Assembly: GCA_035622175.1 (NCBI GenBank)
Contig: DASPVV010000021.1
Span: 1-32,118, forward strand
Source: JAFAGX01 sp035622175
GTDB taxonomy: Bacteria; Acidobacteriota; Terriglobia; Terriglobales; Acidobacteriaceae
Direction of reading: 5' to 3'
Length of the DNA stretch: 32,118 bases
The translations under genes were made by a program, and so were the position numbers. This document shows, piece by piece, positions 1 to 7,770 of this stretch (its first letter is position 1; each line of letters begins with the position of its first letter). Below the pieces are notes generated by a model, which was not told where the DNA came from, did no database searches, and was given only the letters and a program-made list of their open reading frames with translations.

Positions 1-43
1 TGCAATAATAGCTCGCGTTCCTTCCGAACCTGTCGGCTGTCCT

Positions 44-511
44 TCATGCTCCAAACTGCCTCAAGTGGTGATCTATGTGTCGGTAGGCGTGGCGCATCCG
101 CTCCGTCCTCGACAACCGCCCGAACATTGCGTGAGGAGCGAATTCGCCCTTCCAGTCGCAGAACTGTCCAAACAGAATGCGAAGGTTCTCAACATCTGAT
201 GAGAATTCGACGGGGCGAGTACCACCCTGCTGCTGATCCACTTCAGGGCGGGTCTTGATGCCATGCGGCCACTTCACAGGCACCCACAGAGCCGCCCACT
301 TGTAGATCGTCCGTTTGAAGAGCGTCGAGGAGGAACTGACCTGCTTCTCACCCAATGCCGCTCGGAAAGAATCGCTGAGATGGCAAATCATCTGATGAGC
401 CGACATGCTGCCCCAATGCCGCTGGCTGTCGGGACGCACCTTGTTCACTCGATCCAGCAGTTCCTTCTGGTCGCGATCATTCAGGAGAGTTCTCATCTGT
501 TGGAGGTGCAT
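44..511 (-). CDS. DinB-like DUF1569 family protein
   Basis: The protein of about 155 residues resembles the DUF1569 branch of the DinB/YfiT four-helix metalloenzyme fold. It has the early SQRHWGSMSAHQMICHLSD block, in which the Trp-Gly-x-Met and His residues are typical, and a C-terminal HAYRHIDHHLRQFGA block with the His pair expected to bind metal. DinB-fold enzymes include thiol-dependent transferases, but the substrate here cannot be told. I chose the ATG at 511 because the family normally starts close to the NDRDQKELLDRV segment; a GTG at 529 would add six residues, and neither has a convincing Shine-Dalgarno site. It is divergent from the gamma-glutamyltransferase gene. Family assignment is fairly secure, function is not. 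Confidence 0.75.
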   Translation of the reverse strand: MHLQQMRTLLNDRDQKELLDRVNKVRPDSQRHWGSMSAHQMICHLSDSFRAALGEKQVSSSSTLFKRTIYKWAALWVPVKWPHGIKTRPEVDQQQGGTRPVEFSSDVENLRILFGQFCDWKGEFAPHAMFGRLSRTERMRHAYRHIDHHLRQFGA

Positions 512-677
512 TCTACTGCTGGCAATCACCAGCAGGGTTGCATGTGCGGTTGAACCGGAGCATTGTTGCTTTGCATTGACTGCCCCTTCTCAGCATCCCT
601 ATCATTGCAACTTGAGTTCCCAACCATGGTCGGGCAAATCATCTCGCAGTAGACGAAAGCACATGGAGTTGATAGCC

Positions 678-2366
678 ATGAACAAAGCTCTTTCAATACG
701 AGTCCTTTCGTTGCTCTTGGTATTCGCCCTTGCCACGCCAGAAGCGAATGCGAGCAATCCAGTTTACGGTCGCAAGGGGATGGTCGTGGCTGAGGAGGAA
801 CGTGCCGCCGATGTCGGTCTTGAGGTGTTGCGGTCTGGCGGTAATGCCGTCGATGCTGCCGTGGCGGTTGGCTTCGCGTTGGCGGTCACTGACCCCGCTG
901 CGGGGAACATCGGCGGGGGAGGATTCATGCTCATCCGTATGGCAGATGGGCGTGTCACGTTCATCGACTTCCGCGAGAAGGCACCGGGCAAAGCGACTCA
1001 CGACATGTACCTCGATGCCAGTGGGAAGCTCACTGACGAGAGCATCGTAGGCTGGCGCTCGGCGGGAGTGCCGGGCACCGTCCGGGGGCTTGAGCTGGCA
1101 CACAAAAAATATGGGCACAAGCCATGGGCCGACCTCGTCAAGCCTGCCGTTGATCTTGCAACCAACGGCTTTCCCACCCCGGTTTGGCCAGTGTTATACC
1201 GCGAGCATTTCATCTCTAAGTTGTCGAAGTTTCCAGAGACCAAGCGCATATTTCTCAAGGGTGGAGAACCCTACGATTGGCAGGAAACCTTCCGACAGCC
1301 AGAACTGGGGCGCACGCTCGAACGCATCGCTCGTCTGGGATCCAGCGATTTCTACGATGGCGAGACCGGGCACCTGCTGGCTGACGCAATGCAGAAGAAT
1401 GGTGGGCTGATCACGCTTGCCGATCTGCACGATTATCAGGCGGTCGAGCGCACGCCGCTGGAAGGTAACTACAAGGGCTACCACATCATCACGTCTCCCC
1501 CGCCCAGTTCAGGCGGGGTCGGTCTTTTGCAGATGCTCGCCATGTTGAACACAACCGATTACGAAAAGACTGGTGCAGGTTCGGCGACAACCGACCACTA
1601 CCTAGCGGAGGTGATGCGTCGCTACTACGCAGACCGAAACGAATACTTAGGCGATCCAGATTTCGTGAAGAACCCGGTTTCTTCGCTGCTTGATCCAGCC
1701 TACGTTCGCGCCCGGCGAGCCACGATTGATCGTGAACGCGCAACGTCGAGCGACGCGGTGAATCCCAGCCTCCCTGCGGGAAAAGAAGGCACGAACACGA
1801 CGCACTACAGCATCGTGGATGAGCAGGGCAACGCGGTCGCGGTAACTTATACCCTCAACCACGGTTTCGGGAGCGGTGTTACGGTGCCGGGCGCTGGATT
1901 CCTGCTAAATGACGAAATGGATGATTTCGCCGCACGGCCGGGCACACCCAACAGTCTTGGCTTGGTGCAGGGAGAGAGAAACGCAATCGCGCCCGGCAAG
2001 CGTCCGCTTTCCTCCATGACGCCGACGATCATTTTGAAAGATAACAAGCCCTTCCTCGTACTCGGCGCACAGGGCGGACCGATCATTACCACCGCAGTGT
2101 TGCAGGTGATCGTCAACGTGATTGATTTTGGAATGAATCCACAGGATGCGGTCGATTTCCCACGCGTGCACCATCAGTGGAAGCCAGACGCTCTGGAGGT
2201 TGAGAGGGGTGTTTCCCCGGACACGATTACGATCCTGAAACAGATGGGGTATGAGGTGAAAGATGCGCCGTTTGGTCTCGCCACCGTCCAAGCAATTCTG
2301 ATCACAAATGGCTGGTTGCAAGGCGGGCACGATGCGAGAGGTGTCGGCAAAGCTGTTGGCTATTGA
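678..2366 (+). CDS. ggt: gamma-glutamyltransferase (glutathione hydrolase)
   Basis: This is a 562-residue gamma-glutamyltranspeptidase, which cleaves the gamma-glutamyl bond of glutathione and transfers the group to water or amino acids, usually in the periplasm. Residues 1-24 form a signal peptide (LSLLLVFALATPEANA). The N-terminal nucleophile domain shows GGNAVDAAVAVGFALAV and GGGGFMLIR. The autocleavage site is NTTHYSIVDEQGNAVAVTYT, with the catalytic Thr near residue 374 becoming the new N-terminus of the small subunit. PPPSSGGVGLLQML is a further family signature. The length matches the family. I chose the ATG at 678 because GGAG lies at 665-668, nine bases upstream; the frame is open further upstream, but the signal peptide begins here. 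Confidence 0.96.
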   Translation: MNKALSIRVLSLLLVFALATPEANASNPVYGRKGMVVAEEERAADVGLEVLRSGGNAVDAAVAVGFALAVTDPAAGNIGGGGFMLIRMADGRVTFIDFREKAPGKATHDMYLDASGKLTDESIVGWRSAGVPGTVRGLELAHKKYGHKPWADLVKPAVDLATNGFPTPVWPVLYREHFISKLSKFPETKRIFLKGGEPYDWQETFRQPELGRTLERIARLGSSDFYDGETGHLLADAMQKNGGLITLADLHDYQAVERTPLEGNYKGYHIITSPPPSSGGVGLLQMLAMLNTTDYEKTGAGSATTDHYLAEVMRRYYADRNEYLGDPDFVKNPVSSLLDPAYVRARRATIDRERATSSDAVNPSLPAGKEGTNTTHYSIVDEQGNAVAVTYTLNHGFGSGVTVPGAGFLLNDEMDDFAARPGTPNSLGLVQGERNAIAPGKRPLSSMTPTIILKDNKPFLVLGAQGGPIITTAVLQVIVNVIDFGMNPQDAVDFPRVHHQWKPDALEVERGVSPDTITILKQMGYEVKDAPFGLATVQAILITNGWLQGGHDARGVGKAVGY

Positions 2367-2490
2367 CCCGTCTGCTCTTTCCGCTGTCTTAGCACGTCGC
2401 CGCCCCGCCTAACTCCTGATAAGTCAGCAGACAGAAAGCAATACGGTCCGGGCTATCATGTTGTAGGTGAGCGCAAGTCAGGAGGGCACT

Positions 2491-2860
2491 ATGCGTCGAG
2501 AACTGGTACTCAAGGTTGTGCTTGTAGTGGTGGGATTGCTTTTCTGCGCTGGCGTTTATCCGCTGACGATGTTTTTCTCGCGAGAACCTGCGGTGCCGAT
2601 GATAATGAGCATCTATGTCACACTCGGAATTTTCTTGCTGCTGGCGGTGCGAAACCCAGCCGCGAACCGCAGCCTGATCGCCTTCAGTTGGATGGGTAAA
2701 TCTTGCGCATGCTGGGGTAAGGGCTGCGCAGGCATACCGGAATGTGATCGAGCGCCGAGAACTCGCGGGAGTGGTTGTGTTCGCAATCGTCGGTGTTGTG
2801 CTGGTCGCGCTGGCTCCCGCGAAGCAATCAGCCGAGACAACCTCCGCTGTGGTAGCGTAG
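2491..2860 (+). pseudogene. frameshifted small membrane protein (DUF6632-like)
   Basis: A strong ribosome site (AGGAGG at 2480-2485) precedes the ATG at 2491, which opens a protein with two hydrophobic helices, VVLVVVGLLFCAGVYPLTMF and IMSIYVTLGIFLLLAV. Near 2688-2695 the frame breaks: the original frame turns into low-quality Cys/Arg-rich sequence. The neighbouring frame continues as NLAHAGVRAAQAYRNVIERR, followed by a third hydrophobic stretch GVVVFAIVGVVLVALAP and a stop at 2858-2860. Joined, the two parts make a protein of about 122 residues with three or more membrane segments, which I tentatively liken to DUF6632. One missing or extra base explains the break. It could be a true pseudogene or a sequencing error. 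The function is unknown. Confidence 0.7.
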
Positions 2861-2885
2861 TAGTCTGCTTGGAAGGTAATCTCTG

Positions 2886-4517
2886 ATGCGATTCGCTGTC
2901 GTTACCGTCATTACTCTCGGAATGTTGTTTCGGTTCCCAGCCCCAGCGTCCGACATTCAGACTCAGAAAGTCGATCAAATCTTCTCCGTTTATGACAAAC
3001 CGGGATCACCGGGGTGTTCAGTAGGAGTGATTCGCGATAGTGACTTCCTTTACCGGAAAGCTTACGGTTTGGCAAGTCTCGAATTGGGGGTTCCGCTTTC
3101 CGCACAATCTGTCTTCTACATGGGGTCGGTCTCGAAGCAGTTCACGGCTGCATCGGTCGTGCTCGCCGCAGAGCAGGGCTATCTTTCGCTCGATGATGAT
3201 GTGCGCAAATACATCTCGGAACTTCCCGACTATGGTCATGTAATCACGTTGCGGCAGATGATTCACCAAACCAGCGGATTCCGCGACTTCATTACGTTGC
3301 TCCATCTCTCTGGTCGCGATGTACTGGACTTCAATTCCCCGGAAGACATTTTCAAGATTGTGGGTCGTCAAAGAGGGCTGAACAACGTCCCCGGAGACGA
3401 GTGGATTTACAGCAACACCAACTACTTTCTCCTCGGCATGGTGGTACAGCGGGCGACCAAGAAGTCGCTCGCCGAGTTCGCTGCCGAGAACATCTTTAAG
3501 CCTCTTGGCATGTCGCACACTCTTTTCTATGACGACCACACGCTCGTGGTACCCGGTCGGGTTGCCGCATACGATTCAGGCCAGCACGACGCTTTTCATG
3601 TGGACTGGTCTACAACGTTTGCAGTCGTAGGGAGCGGCGGTCTCATGAGCACCGTTGATGACCTGCTTCTCTGGGACAGGAACTTTTACGCGAATCGACT
3701 TGGCAAAGGAACGCTCATACAGGAATTGCAGACGCCCGGTGTGCTCAACAATGGCAACAAGATCAATTATGCGATGGGACTCGACTTGGGGCACTATCGA
3801 GGCTTGCCAATCGTGGAGCACAGTGGCGCACTCTTTGGATATCGGACTGAGCTTTTGCGCTTCCCGGAGCAGAAGTTCACCGTAATCTGCTTGTGCAATA
3901 TCGCCACTGCCGTGCCAACAAATCTTGCGCGAAAAGTCGCCGACGTTTACTTGGCTGACCAGTTGCAGCCCGGAGCGAGCGCCCTCAGCCCGGCACGCAA
4001 CGAGGACTTCCCCGATCCCGCCACCTTCGCGGGCAAATACCTCGACCCTCGCACTCACCTGATGTACACGTTCACAGCATCGAACGGCAATTTGATGGCT
4101 TGGGGAGCAGTGCTGATACGGATCAACGCAAACCAGTTCTACGACCTTGGAAGCAATGTCATCACATTTGAATCCTCAAAGGGCACCACGCAGGCGAAGC
4201 TCGACATAAAGGGAGAGACGTACTTTTCGGGTAGCAGGGTTCCGGAGCTTCGCCTGGGCGAGGCTGTGTTGGCTTCTTATACGGGACAATTTCCGAGCGC
4301 AGAACTCGACGCGGTCTACAGTTTGTCAATCGAGAGCGGCATCTTAACTCTGCGGAACCGCGACGATCCGCCTCAGAAATTGACTCCGATTGCGAAGGAC
4401 GAGTTCGACGCTGGCGAGTTTGGGAGGCTTGTCTTCGAGCGAGACTCAGGCGGAGTTTTCGGCTTCCGTGTATTTACCCAAGACGCTCGCGGCATTGCAT
4501 TCAAGAAAATAAAGTGA
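2886..4517 (+). CDS. serine hydrolase, beta-lactamase class C / esterase family
   Basis: This 543-residue secreted serine hydrolase belongs to the class C beta-lactamase/DD-peptidase/esterase superfamily. It begins with a short signal peptide (VVTVITLGMLFRFPAPAS). The three superfamily motifs are visible: SVSK at 81-84 (Ser81 nucleophile, Lys84), YSN at 175-177, and HSG at 312-314 in the place of KTG. HQTSGFRDF and GSGGLMSTVDDLLLW are also typical. Residues after about 360 form an extra beta-rich C-terminal domain seen in many stand-alone members, many of which are peptidases or esterases rather than true beta-lactamases. A GGAAGGT motif lies upstream of the ATG. It begins 25 bases after the frameshifted membrane protein gene and may be co-transcribed with it. 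Confidence 0.92.
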   Translation: MRFAVVTVITLGMLFRFPAPASDIQTQKVDQIFSVYDKPGSPGCSVGVIRDSDFLYRKAYGLASLELGVPLSAQSVFYMGSVSKQFTAASVVLAAEQGYLSLDDDVRKYISELPDYGHVITLRQMIHQTSGFRDFITLLHLSGRDVLDFNSPEDIFKIVGRQRGLNNVPGDEWIYSNTNYFLLGMVVQRATKKSLAEFAAENIFKPLGMSHTLFYDDHTLVVPGRVAAYDSGQHDAFHVDWSTTFAVVGSGGLMSTVDDLLLWDRNFYANRLGKGTLIQELQTPGVLNNGNKINYAMGLDLGHYRGLPIVEHSGALFGYRTELLRFPEQKFTVICLCNIATAVPTNLARKVADVYLADQLQPGASALSPARNEDFPDPATFAGKYLDPRTHLMYTFTASNGNLMAWGAVLIRINANQFYDLGSNVITFESSKGTTQAKLDIKGETYFSGSRVPELRLGEAVLASYTGQFPSAELDAVYSLSIESGILTLRNRDDPPQKLTPIAKDEFDAGEFGRLVFERDSGGVFGFRVFTQDARGIAFKKIK

Positions 4518-4528
4518 GCATAGTTGTA

Positions 4529-4567
4529 CTGAAGCAAGCCAAAGCCGAGTACGCCAGGCTGCAATAG
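4529..4567 (+). repeat. 39-bp TPR-tail repeat, copy 1
   Basis: This segment reads LKQAKAEYARLQ followed by TAG in one frame but is not attached to a gene in that frame; the serine hydrolase stops at 4517. It matches copy 2 at 5042-5080 in 34 of 39 bases and copy 3 (complement of 7569-7607) in 35 of 39. The encoded peptide is the usual C-terminal end of acidobacterial TPR-containing proteins, to my recollection. It therefore looks like a mobile or relict 3' end of such a gene. Confidence 0.75.
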
Positions 4568-4616
4568 TATCGTGTCTTGCACGCTGATGTGCGCATCTGC
4601 TATCCATGCCCGTTGT

Positions 4617-5009
4617 ATGGACAAACTCACGGAAGATGACCGCCGCCAGATTGAGCAGATTCATTCAAGCTGGATTGAGTTCGAAATCGCTGGAGCAAGC
4701 CATAACCTGATGGCATTGTGTGCCGATGATATCGAGTTTTGCCCGCCTGATGCGCAGCCAGTGTGTGGACGTGCGGAAGTTGCAGCGTACTTGGCACTTG
4801 GGACAAAGAGAATTCACAACATTGAGATTAGCGGTTGTCGCATTCGAGGTTCAAACGAAATTACCTACTTGACGGCAAACTACAAAACGACGTTTTCTGC
4901 GACGGAACAATCTGCTCCGAAACAAGTCCTTGGAAGCCATTTGTGGATATTGCAGAAGCGGAACGGTACGTGGCTGGTCACTCTCGTGAGCTGGTCAGTG
5001 TGGCGATAG
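4617..5009 (+). CDS. NTF2-like (SnoaL/DUF4440-type) protein
   Basis: This protein of about 130 residues starts MDKLTEDDRRQIEQIHSSWI. It has the long N-terminal helix, the ALCADDIEFCPPDAQPVCGR segment and the beta-strand-rich C-terminal half ending in WILQKRNGTWLVTLVSWS. That pattern is typical of the NTF2-like cone fold (SnoaL or DUF4440 type), which includes ketosteroid isomerase-like enzymes and binding proteins. No catalytic residue can be assigned. The start at 4617 is chosen by family fit, since no clear Shine-Dalgarno site is present; the frame is open back to 4572. The gene is bracketed by two direct copies of the TPR-tail repeat, 513 bp apart. Confidence 0.75.
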   Translation: MDKLTEDDRRQIEQIHSSWIEFEIAGASHNLMALCADDIEFCPPDAQPVCGRAEVAAYLALGTKRIHNIEISGCRIRGSNEITYLTANYKTTFSATEQSAPKQVLGSHLWILQKRNGTWLVTLVSWSVWR

Positions 5010-5041
5010 TCCGAATTGATGGAGCATTACCTTCTCGTTTC

Positions 5042-5080
5042 CTGAAGCAAGCCAAAACCGAATACGCAAAACTGCAATAG
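5042..5080 (+). repeat. 39-bp TPR-tail repeat, copy 2
   Basis: This encodes LKQAKTEYAKLQ and a TAG stop, in direct orientation to copy 1, with five mismatches over 39 bases. It lies 32 bases after the stop of the NTF2-like gene and is not joined to it in frame. Together with copy 1 it defines a single-gene unit. Confidence 0.75.
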
Positions 5081-5199
5081 TCTGCTCTCGGCTGCCGAAT
5101 CACTTTCCGGCTTTGTGCGGAAATCTTAGGTAACACCCAGTCAGTTTCCTGGACGATTTATCCAACCGCTCCGTATACCAGTAGTAGAGGGACAGAAAC

Positions 5200-5469
5200 C
5201 TGACGATCCAGGAACTCATTGACGAGCAGCGGCGACGCATACGCTCCCGCAACCCGGCGGAGCGTTTTGCAGCGGCGCTGTTGATCTCCGGCGAACTCGC
5301 CAAGCGCTTGCGCCAACTGAGCGATTACGACGTAGGGAAACTGCTGGAGGGCGAGGTGTTTTCAAATCTGAACCTGCTCGCGCCCGAAGCCATGATCTGT
5401 TTAGTTGCCGCTGATCGGCTGCGGGCGGCAGGCGAACCGCAAACGCAAGTCGGCACAAACCAGAGCTGA
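5200..5469 (+). CDS. small protein upstream of serine recombinase
   Basis: The open frame from 5188 reads TIQELIDEQRRRIRSRNPAE and continues as a mostly helical, charged protein ending in ADRLRAAGEPQTQVGTNQS. No ATG is available. The best start is a CTG at 5200, preceded by AGAGGGA, which gives 89 residues; a TTG at 5281 would give only 62 and would discard coding-like sequence. It ends 26 bases before the serine recombinase gene, on the same strand, so it is probably co-transcribed. I do not recognise the family. A regulatory or accessory role for the recombinase is a guess from position only. Confidence 0.6.
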   Translation: MTIQELIDEQRRRIRSRNPAERFAAALLISGELAKRLRQLSDYDVGKLLEGEVFSNLNLLAPEAMICLVAADRLRAAGEPQTQVGTNQS

Positions 5470-5495
5470 CGAACCGCAAAGGGGGACTTTAGCGA

Positions 5496-6167
5496 ATGAA
5501 GACTGCCGCCATCTATGTGCGCGTGAGCACCGCCGACCAGCACGTCGAGTCGCAGCTTTACGATCTGAGGAAACTCGCTCAGCAGCGGGGCTTGCGAGTC
5601 GTGCGGGAGTACGAGGATCGGGGGATTTCGGGCAGCAAAGCGCGGCGTCCGGGCCTGGACGCGCTCATGGTGGATGCGCGTCGGAAGAAATTTTCCGTAG
5701 TGCTCGTCGCCGCTTTCGACCGATTGGCGAGAAGCACCAAACACTTCTTGGAGGTAATTGACGAATTCCACGATCTCGGAATCGAGTTCATTTCCGCCAG
5801 AGAGGGGATAGATAGCGCCTCCCCTATGGGACGTTTCTTCACGATTCTCGTTGGCTGTCTGGCAGAAGCGGAAAAATGCATGTTGGTTGAACGCATCCGG
5901 TCGGGTATGAGGCGAGCCAAGCTGGAGGGAAAGCGGCTGGGCAGGGCACCACTACAAGTGAACCGTGCTTTGCTGCTCAGAGATCGCAAAAGGGGACTTA
6001 GCCTGCATCAACTGGCGAAGGCACACGGAATCTCGAAAGCGAGTGTTTGCCGTGTCCTCAAGGAAGAACGAGAGGCTGTCTCTAGAAGCTTCATTTCGAC
6101 TGACGGTGCTACCACTCAAAATGAAGGGGTTATTCCCCCGATTTCCGTTACGAGAGCTTGTCCATAA
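5496..6167 (+). CDS. serine recombinase, resolvase/invertase type
   Basis: This 223-residue small serine recombinase catalyses site-specific strand exchange through a phosphoserine intermediate. The catalytic Ser11 lies in AAIYVRVSTADQ. The remaining catalytic domain shows YEDRGISGSK, VVLVAAFDRLARS, GIEFISAREGIDSASPMGRF and the E-helix segment AEAEKCMLVERIRSGM. A short C-terminal helix-turn-helix (LSLHQLAKAHGISKASVCRV, about residues 165-190) binds DNA. About 30 further residues lie beyond the usual end. GGGGGAC precedes the ATG. It may act on a nearby inversion or resolution site, but I could not identify crossover sites. Confidence 0.93.
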   Translation: MKTAAIYVRVSTADQHVESQLYDLRKLAQQRGLRVVREYEDRGISGSKARRPGLDALMVDARRKKFSVVLVAAFDRLARSTKHFLEVIDEFHDLGIEFISAREGIDSASPMGRFFTILVGCLAEAEKCMLVERIRSGMRRAKLEGKRLGRAPLQVNRALLLRDRKRGLSLHQLAKAHGISKASVCRVLKEEREAVSRSFISTDGATTQNEGVIPPISVTRACP

Positions 6168-6209
6168 GACAAATCCTTTTGAGGCTGGCATTGAAACGGG
6201 GAGGGAAAA

Positions 6210-6491
6210 GTGATCGAAGACATCGAGATGAGGGAGGCCCAGCTTGTATTCGTCGAGCTTGAGCGCCAATGGGACGCCAAGGAAAACCGCACCTACTCTC
6301 TGATGCGGGAGGCTCAAGCTGCCGAAAACCGACTAATCTCAGCTTTCATGGACGAGTGGCGGGATCGGGGCGGCGATCTAAAAATGATGAGGCTGGCGTA
6401 TTCGCACTTCCGCAAACGGCTGCTGCGGGCGGCGGGCAGAAGGAAGAAAAGTCGTCCCGACGGTGTCTCAGGATTACCAACCAGACGATGA
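6210..6491 (+). CDS. hypothetical helical protein, first gene of coupled module
   Basis: The GTG at 6210 follows a GGGGAGGG ribosome site and opens a 93-residue, strongly charged, helical protein beginning MIEDIEMREAQLVFVELERQ. The middle (AENRLISAFMDEWRDRGGDL) could form a coiled coil. The C-terminus is basic (RRKKSRPDG). No domain is recognised. Its stop TGA overlaps the ATG of the next gene as ATGA, which indicates translational coupling. It lies 42 bases after the serine recombinase and begins a four-gene overlapping run. Confidence 0.65.
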   Translation: MIEDIEMREAQLVFVELERQWDAKENRTYSLMREAQAAENRLISAFMDEWRDRGGDLKMMRLAYSHFRKRLLRAAGRRKKSRPDGVSGLPTRR

Positions 6492-6703
6492 TTAGTGGCG
6501 ACCAAAGCAGCCGAGATGCAACGATCACCAGCGACGAGGTGATCGGCAAGGTGTTCATTGTTGTCTCTCAGGATAGGCGGCAGTGCCTGATCTGCGACTG
6601 CATGTTCACTCCACGAGGCGCTGCCGAGCACGCCGGGACACTCTGCCATCCAGAGGGCGTAAATCTTCAGAAAAGACCAAGGAGCGATTATGCAAATCGG
6701 TGA
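6488..6703 (+). CDS. small Cys/His protein, possible zinc-binding
   Basis: The ATG at 6488 overlaps the previous stop (ATGA) and opens a 71-residue protein starting MISGDQSSRDATITSDEVIG. The core is KVFIVVSQDRRQCLICDCMF followed by a HAGTLCHP segment. The CxxCxC arrangement plus later His and Cys residues suggests one small zinc-binding site. The function is unknown. The same frame is open further upstream, but that part lies over the previous gene and is a shadow. The next gene starts inside its last 14 bases. Confidence 0.65.
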   Translation: MISGDQSSRDATITSDEVIGKVFIVVSQDRRQCLICDCMFTPRGAAEHAGTLCHPEGVNLQKRPRSDYANR

Positions 6704-6827
6704 ACCACTTCGGACTATTGTCGTCGAACCGCTTGAGCTCCCAGTCAACGATCCGCAAACGCCACCTGAACCTGAGCCGGCGCCCCAGCCAGAACCTGAT
6801 CCAGACCCCGTGCCAGCCCAACGTTGA
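6690..6827 (+). CDS. 45-residue Pro/Glu-rich small protein
   Basis: AAGGAGCG lies three bases before the ATG at 6690, an excellent ribosome site. The product begins MQIGEPLRTIVVEPLELPVN and ends in a Pro/Glu/Asp-rich tail (EPEPAPQPEPDPDPVPAQR). It overlaps the preceding gene by 14 bases, and its stop overlaps the TTG start of the following gene as TTGA. The well-formed ribosome site, the overlaps at both ends and the two-part composition argue that it is real. The tail should be unstructured. I recognise no function; from memory, similar peptides with an MxIGEPxRxxxVEPLE start recur in acidobacterial genomes. Confidence 0.7.
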   Translation: MQIGEPLRTIVVEPLELPVNDPQTPPEPEPAPQPEPDPDPVPAQR

Positions 6828-7561
6828 AAGTTCCCGACTACATTTCTGCCATTGTTGCGTACCGTGCGTGGCGGTGGGACGCTGCGGGCTTGAAGTCGAT
6901 CTGCGGGGACCCGTGGCATCCCGGGCAGCCGCTGGCGGCGGGATGCAAGGTATTCGTCGGGGGTGGAGTGCATCATGTCCACGAAGCGCCACAGATGAAC
7001 TGCACGTGCGGCATCTACGCAGCCAAGAGCCGCGACCACCTGCGCAGGACAGCCTACGGCGGGTTCGGCCTCCAGGGCGAGGTGTATCTCTGGGGCACAG
7101 TCGTGGAGCATGATCTAGGATGGCGTGCCCAATACGCCCTTCCTAAGAATTTCCGCTTGGAGATTGAGATGTTGCCAGTCAGCATGAGCACCCTCGAACC
7201 ACGGCTCAAGAGTTTGGCGGCATACGGCTGCGACATCAATGTCACAGGCGAAGTAGGAAGCATGCCATTGTGGCTCAGCGGTTCTGGCTACGAGGCATCA
7301 GTACTCGAACTGCTCGTTCAGCGGAGCAAATCTTGGTATGCCGTCCGGCAACAGGAGAGGACTCTCAAGCGCGGCGACCGCGTGGCGATCCTCGGTCGGG
7401 GCATTGCACTGGTTGAGCGCGTGAACGGTACGCATGTGCATGTCCTCCTGTGGAACCGGACCGCTCTCAGGATCGGGCGCAAGGAAATCGTCTGGGACGA
7501 GCAGAACATGCGCTGGGAAACGAGACCGGATACGTGTTTCGAGGCAAACGAAGCAACCTGA
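6824..7561 (+). CDS. conserved hypothetical protein, last gene of coupled module
   Basis: This 245-residue protein starts at a TTG that overlaps the stop of the small Pro/Glu-rich gene. Residues 1-110 show YISAIVAYRAWRW, HEAPQMNCTCGIYAAKS, GEVYLWGTVVEHDLGWRAQY and ALP, a pattern I associate with a family often found in this coupling arrangement. Residues from about 125 form a second region (YGCDINVTGEVGSMPLWLSG, then VQRSKSWYAVRQQERTLKRG) of small beta-strand character, perhaps a nucleic-acid-binding barrel. The conserved HEAP...CTCG block could hold metal or be catalytic, which is inference. No function is known to me. Confidence 0.75.
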   Translation: MKVPDYISAIVAYRAWRWDAAGLKSICGDPWHPGQPLAAGCKVFVGGGVHHVHEAPQMNCTCGIYAAKSRDHLRRTAYGGFGLQGEVYLWGTVVEHDLGWRAQYALPKNFRLEIEMLPVSMSTLEPRLKSLAAYGCDINVTGEVGSMPLWLSGSGYEASVLELLVQRSKSWYAVRQQERTLKRGDRVAILGRGIALVERVNGTHVHVLLWNRTALRIGRKEIVWDEQNMRWETRPDTCFEANEAT

Positions 7562-7568
7562 GCGCACT

Positions 7569-7745
7569 TCATTGCAGCCTGGCGTACTCGGCTTTGGCCT
7601 GCTTGAGGATGGGGATGTTGGGGTCGGCGTCTTTCCACAGAGTGAGGAAGTCTTTGTAAGCTGCGAGTGCCCTCACGCGGGCGGCATCGGCATCTGCGCC
7701 CTGCGAGGTGTCCGCATCGCCTGCCATGGCATAGGCAAGCGTGTA
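7569..7745 (-). pseudogene. truncated C-terminus of a TPR protein (repeat copy 3)
   Basis: On the minus strand the last 58 codons before the TGA read YTLAYAMAGDADTSQGADAD, then AAYKDFLTLWKDADPNIPIL and the LKQAKAEYARLQ tail. This is a TPR helix pair followed by the tail seen in acidobacterial TPR-containing kinases or regulators (from memory). Sequence farther upstream in the frame is unrelated low-quality coding, so only the 3' end of the gene is present. The final 39 bases (7569-7607) match the two free copies at 4529 and 5042. It sits 7 bases after the stop of the conserved hypothetical protein, tail to tail. Confidence 0.7.
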
Positions 7746-7770
7746 CTCCGATCTTGTGGAAAAGCACCGA

